This document shows, one piece after another, positions 26,484-26,682 of a stretch of DNA of 26,682 bases; the stretch's first letter is position 1, and the number at the start of each line of letters is the position of its first letter. Origin of the DNA: Heterostelium multicystogenum (taxonomy: Eukaryota; Evosea; Eumycetozoa; Acytosteliales; Acytosteliaceae); NCBI GenBank assembly GCA_003667245.1, contig RCNN01000334.1, forward strand, positions 1-26,682, in the 5' to 3' direction. The notes under the pieces are model-generated. The model made no database searches, was not told where the DNA came from, and worked only from the letters and a program-made list of their open reading frames with translations. Made by a program: the position numbers and the translations under genes.

Positions 26484-26682
26484 CAGGTGTGTGAAGTGTT
26501 CAACACACCAATTTTCAACTCAACAAACACAATCAACACAACACAACAAAACACAAGTATCACACACCCACACAATATAACCAACTCTTAAGCAAATGCT
26601 TGTATTGCTGGATATGATATATCGATGTGAATCGTGTGGCTAGGTTAGGTTAGGTTATGCTATATTTAAATAAATAATGTTT

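Larger units (their letters stand above)
25354..26682. other. AT-rich intergenic region at the right edge
   Basis: About 1.3 kb upstream of the ArfGEF. The middle (25740-25970) is nearly pure A/T. To the right lie GATGATGATG (26118-26150), TACTACTAC (26325-26345) and TGTCTGTCTG (26457-26483) repeats and a short GGTTA triplet tandem at the edge. The ORF at 26349-26591 is translated repeat. No gene or RNA is supported. Confidence 0.55.

Noticed and set aside
26641..26658. Telomere-like GGTTA tandem at the right edge
   Set aside because: There are only about three units, followed by unrelated sequence; this is within chance for such DNA.

Overview
This window is from a dictyostelid social amoeba (Amoebozoa), probably not Dictyostelium discoideum itself. 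The evidence is: very AT-rich intergenic DNA with moderately GC-richer exons; short introns of about 60-140 nt with GTAAGT/GTATGT donors and TAG/CAG acceptors; runs of Asn, Gln, Thr and Ser inside proteins; a dictyostelid-type Skp1 that keeps the proline hydroxylated in Dictyostelium; and lineage-type genes such as an IRE-like kinase, a secreted Cys-rich protein and a P450. The species cannot be fixed from the window alone.

Layout, left to right. (1) <1-6385, minus: a SWR1/Domino/PIE1/EP400-class chromatin remodelling ATPase (HSA, acidic tract, split Snf2 ATPase, SANT), open at its 3' end at the window edge. (2) 7477-8163, plus: EMC6, a four-exon gene with no ORF long enough to stand out, assembled here from splice sites and protein pattern. 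(3) 8436-9026, minus: Skp1. (4) 9815-11509, minus: a four-exon cytochrome P450. (5) 11510-13759: a long AT-rich gap. (6) 13760-14482, plus: 6-phosphogluconolactonase. (7) 14587-16743, minus: an unusual predicted protein with about seven hydrophobic segments followed by an IRE-like protein kinase domain. (8) about 17697-18059, minus: a weak, broken, unrecognised coding segment. (9) 18477-19221, plus: a secreted Cys-rich protein. (10) 19272-20109, minus: a kynurenine-formamidase-like alpha/beta hydrolase. (11) 20372-21669, minus: a RING finger protein. (12) 22454-25353, minus: a Sec7-PH Arf guanine-nucleotide exchange factor whose PH domain appears split by a long low-complexity insert. (13) 25354-26682: non-coding, repeat-rich.

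The most important technical point is that almost every gene, including likely essential ones (Skp1, SWR1-type ATPase, 6PGL), is broken by one-base frame slips. Most are one base too many in a short homopolymer, and the conserved protein resumes exactly one frame over. EMC6, the last P450 exon and the exon carrying the first part of the PH domain have none. This looks like homopolymer error in a draft assembly rather than gene decay, so the gene models below span the slips instead of stopping at them.

The genes do not form a pathway: they are ordinary, independently transcribed eukaryotic genes in chromatin (SWR1), ER membrane insertion (EMC6), ubiquitination (Skp1, RING protein), pentose phosphate metabolism (6PGL), signalling and trafficking (7TM-kinase, ArfGEF), and small-molecule metabolism (P450, formamidase-like). 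The best novelty candidates are the 7TM-kinase architecture, the split PH domain, and several structured or palindromic non-coding elements.
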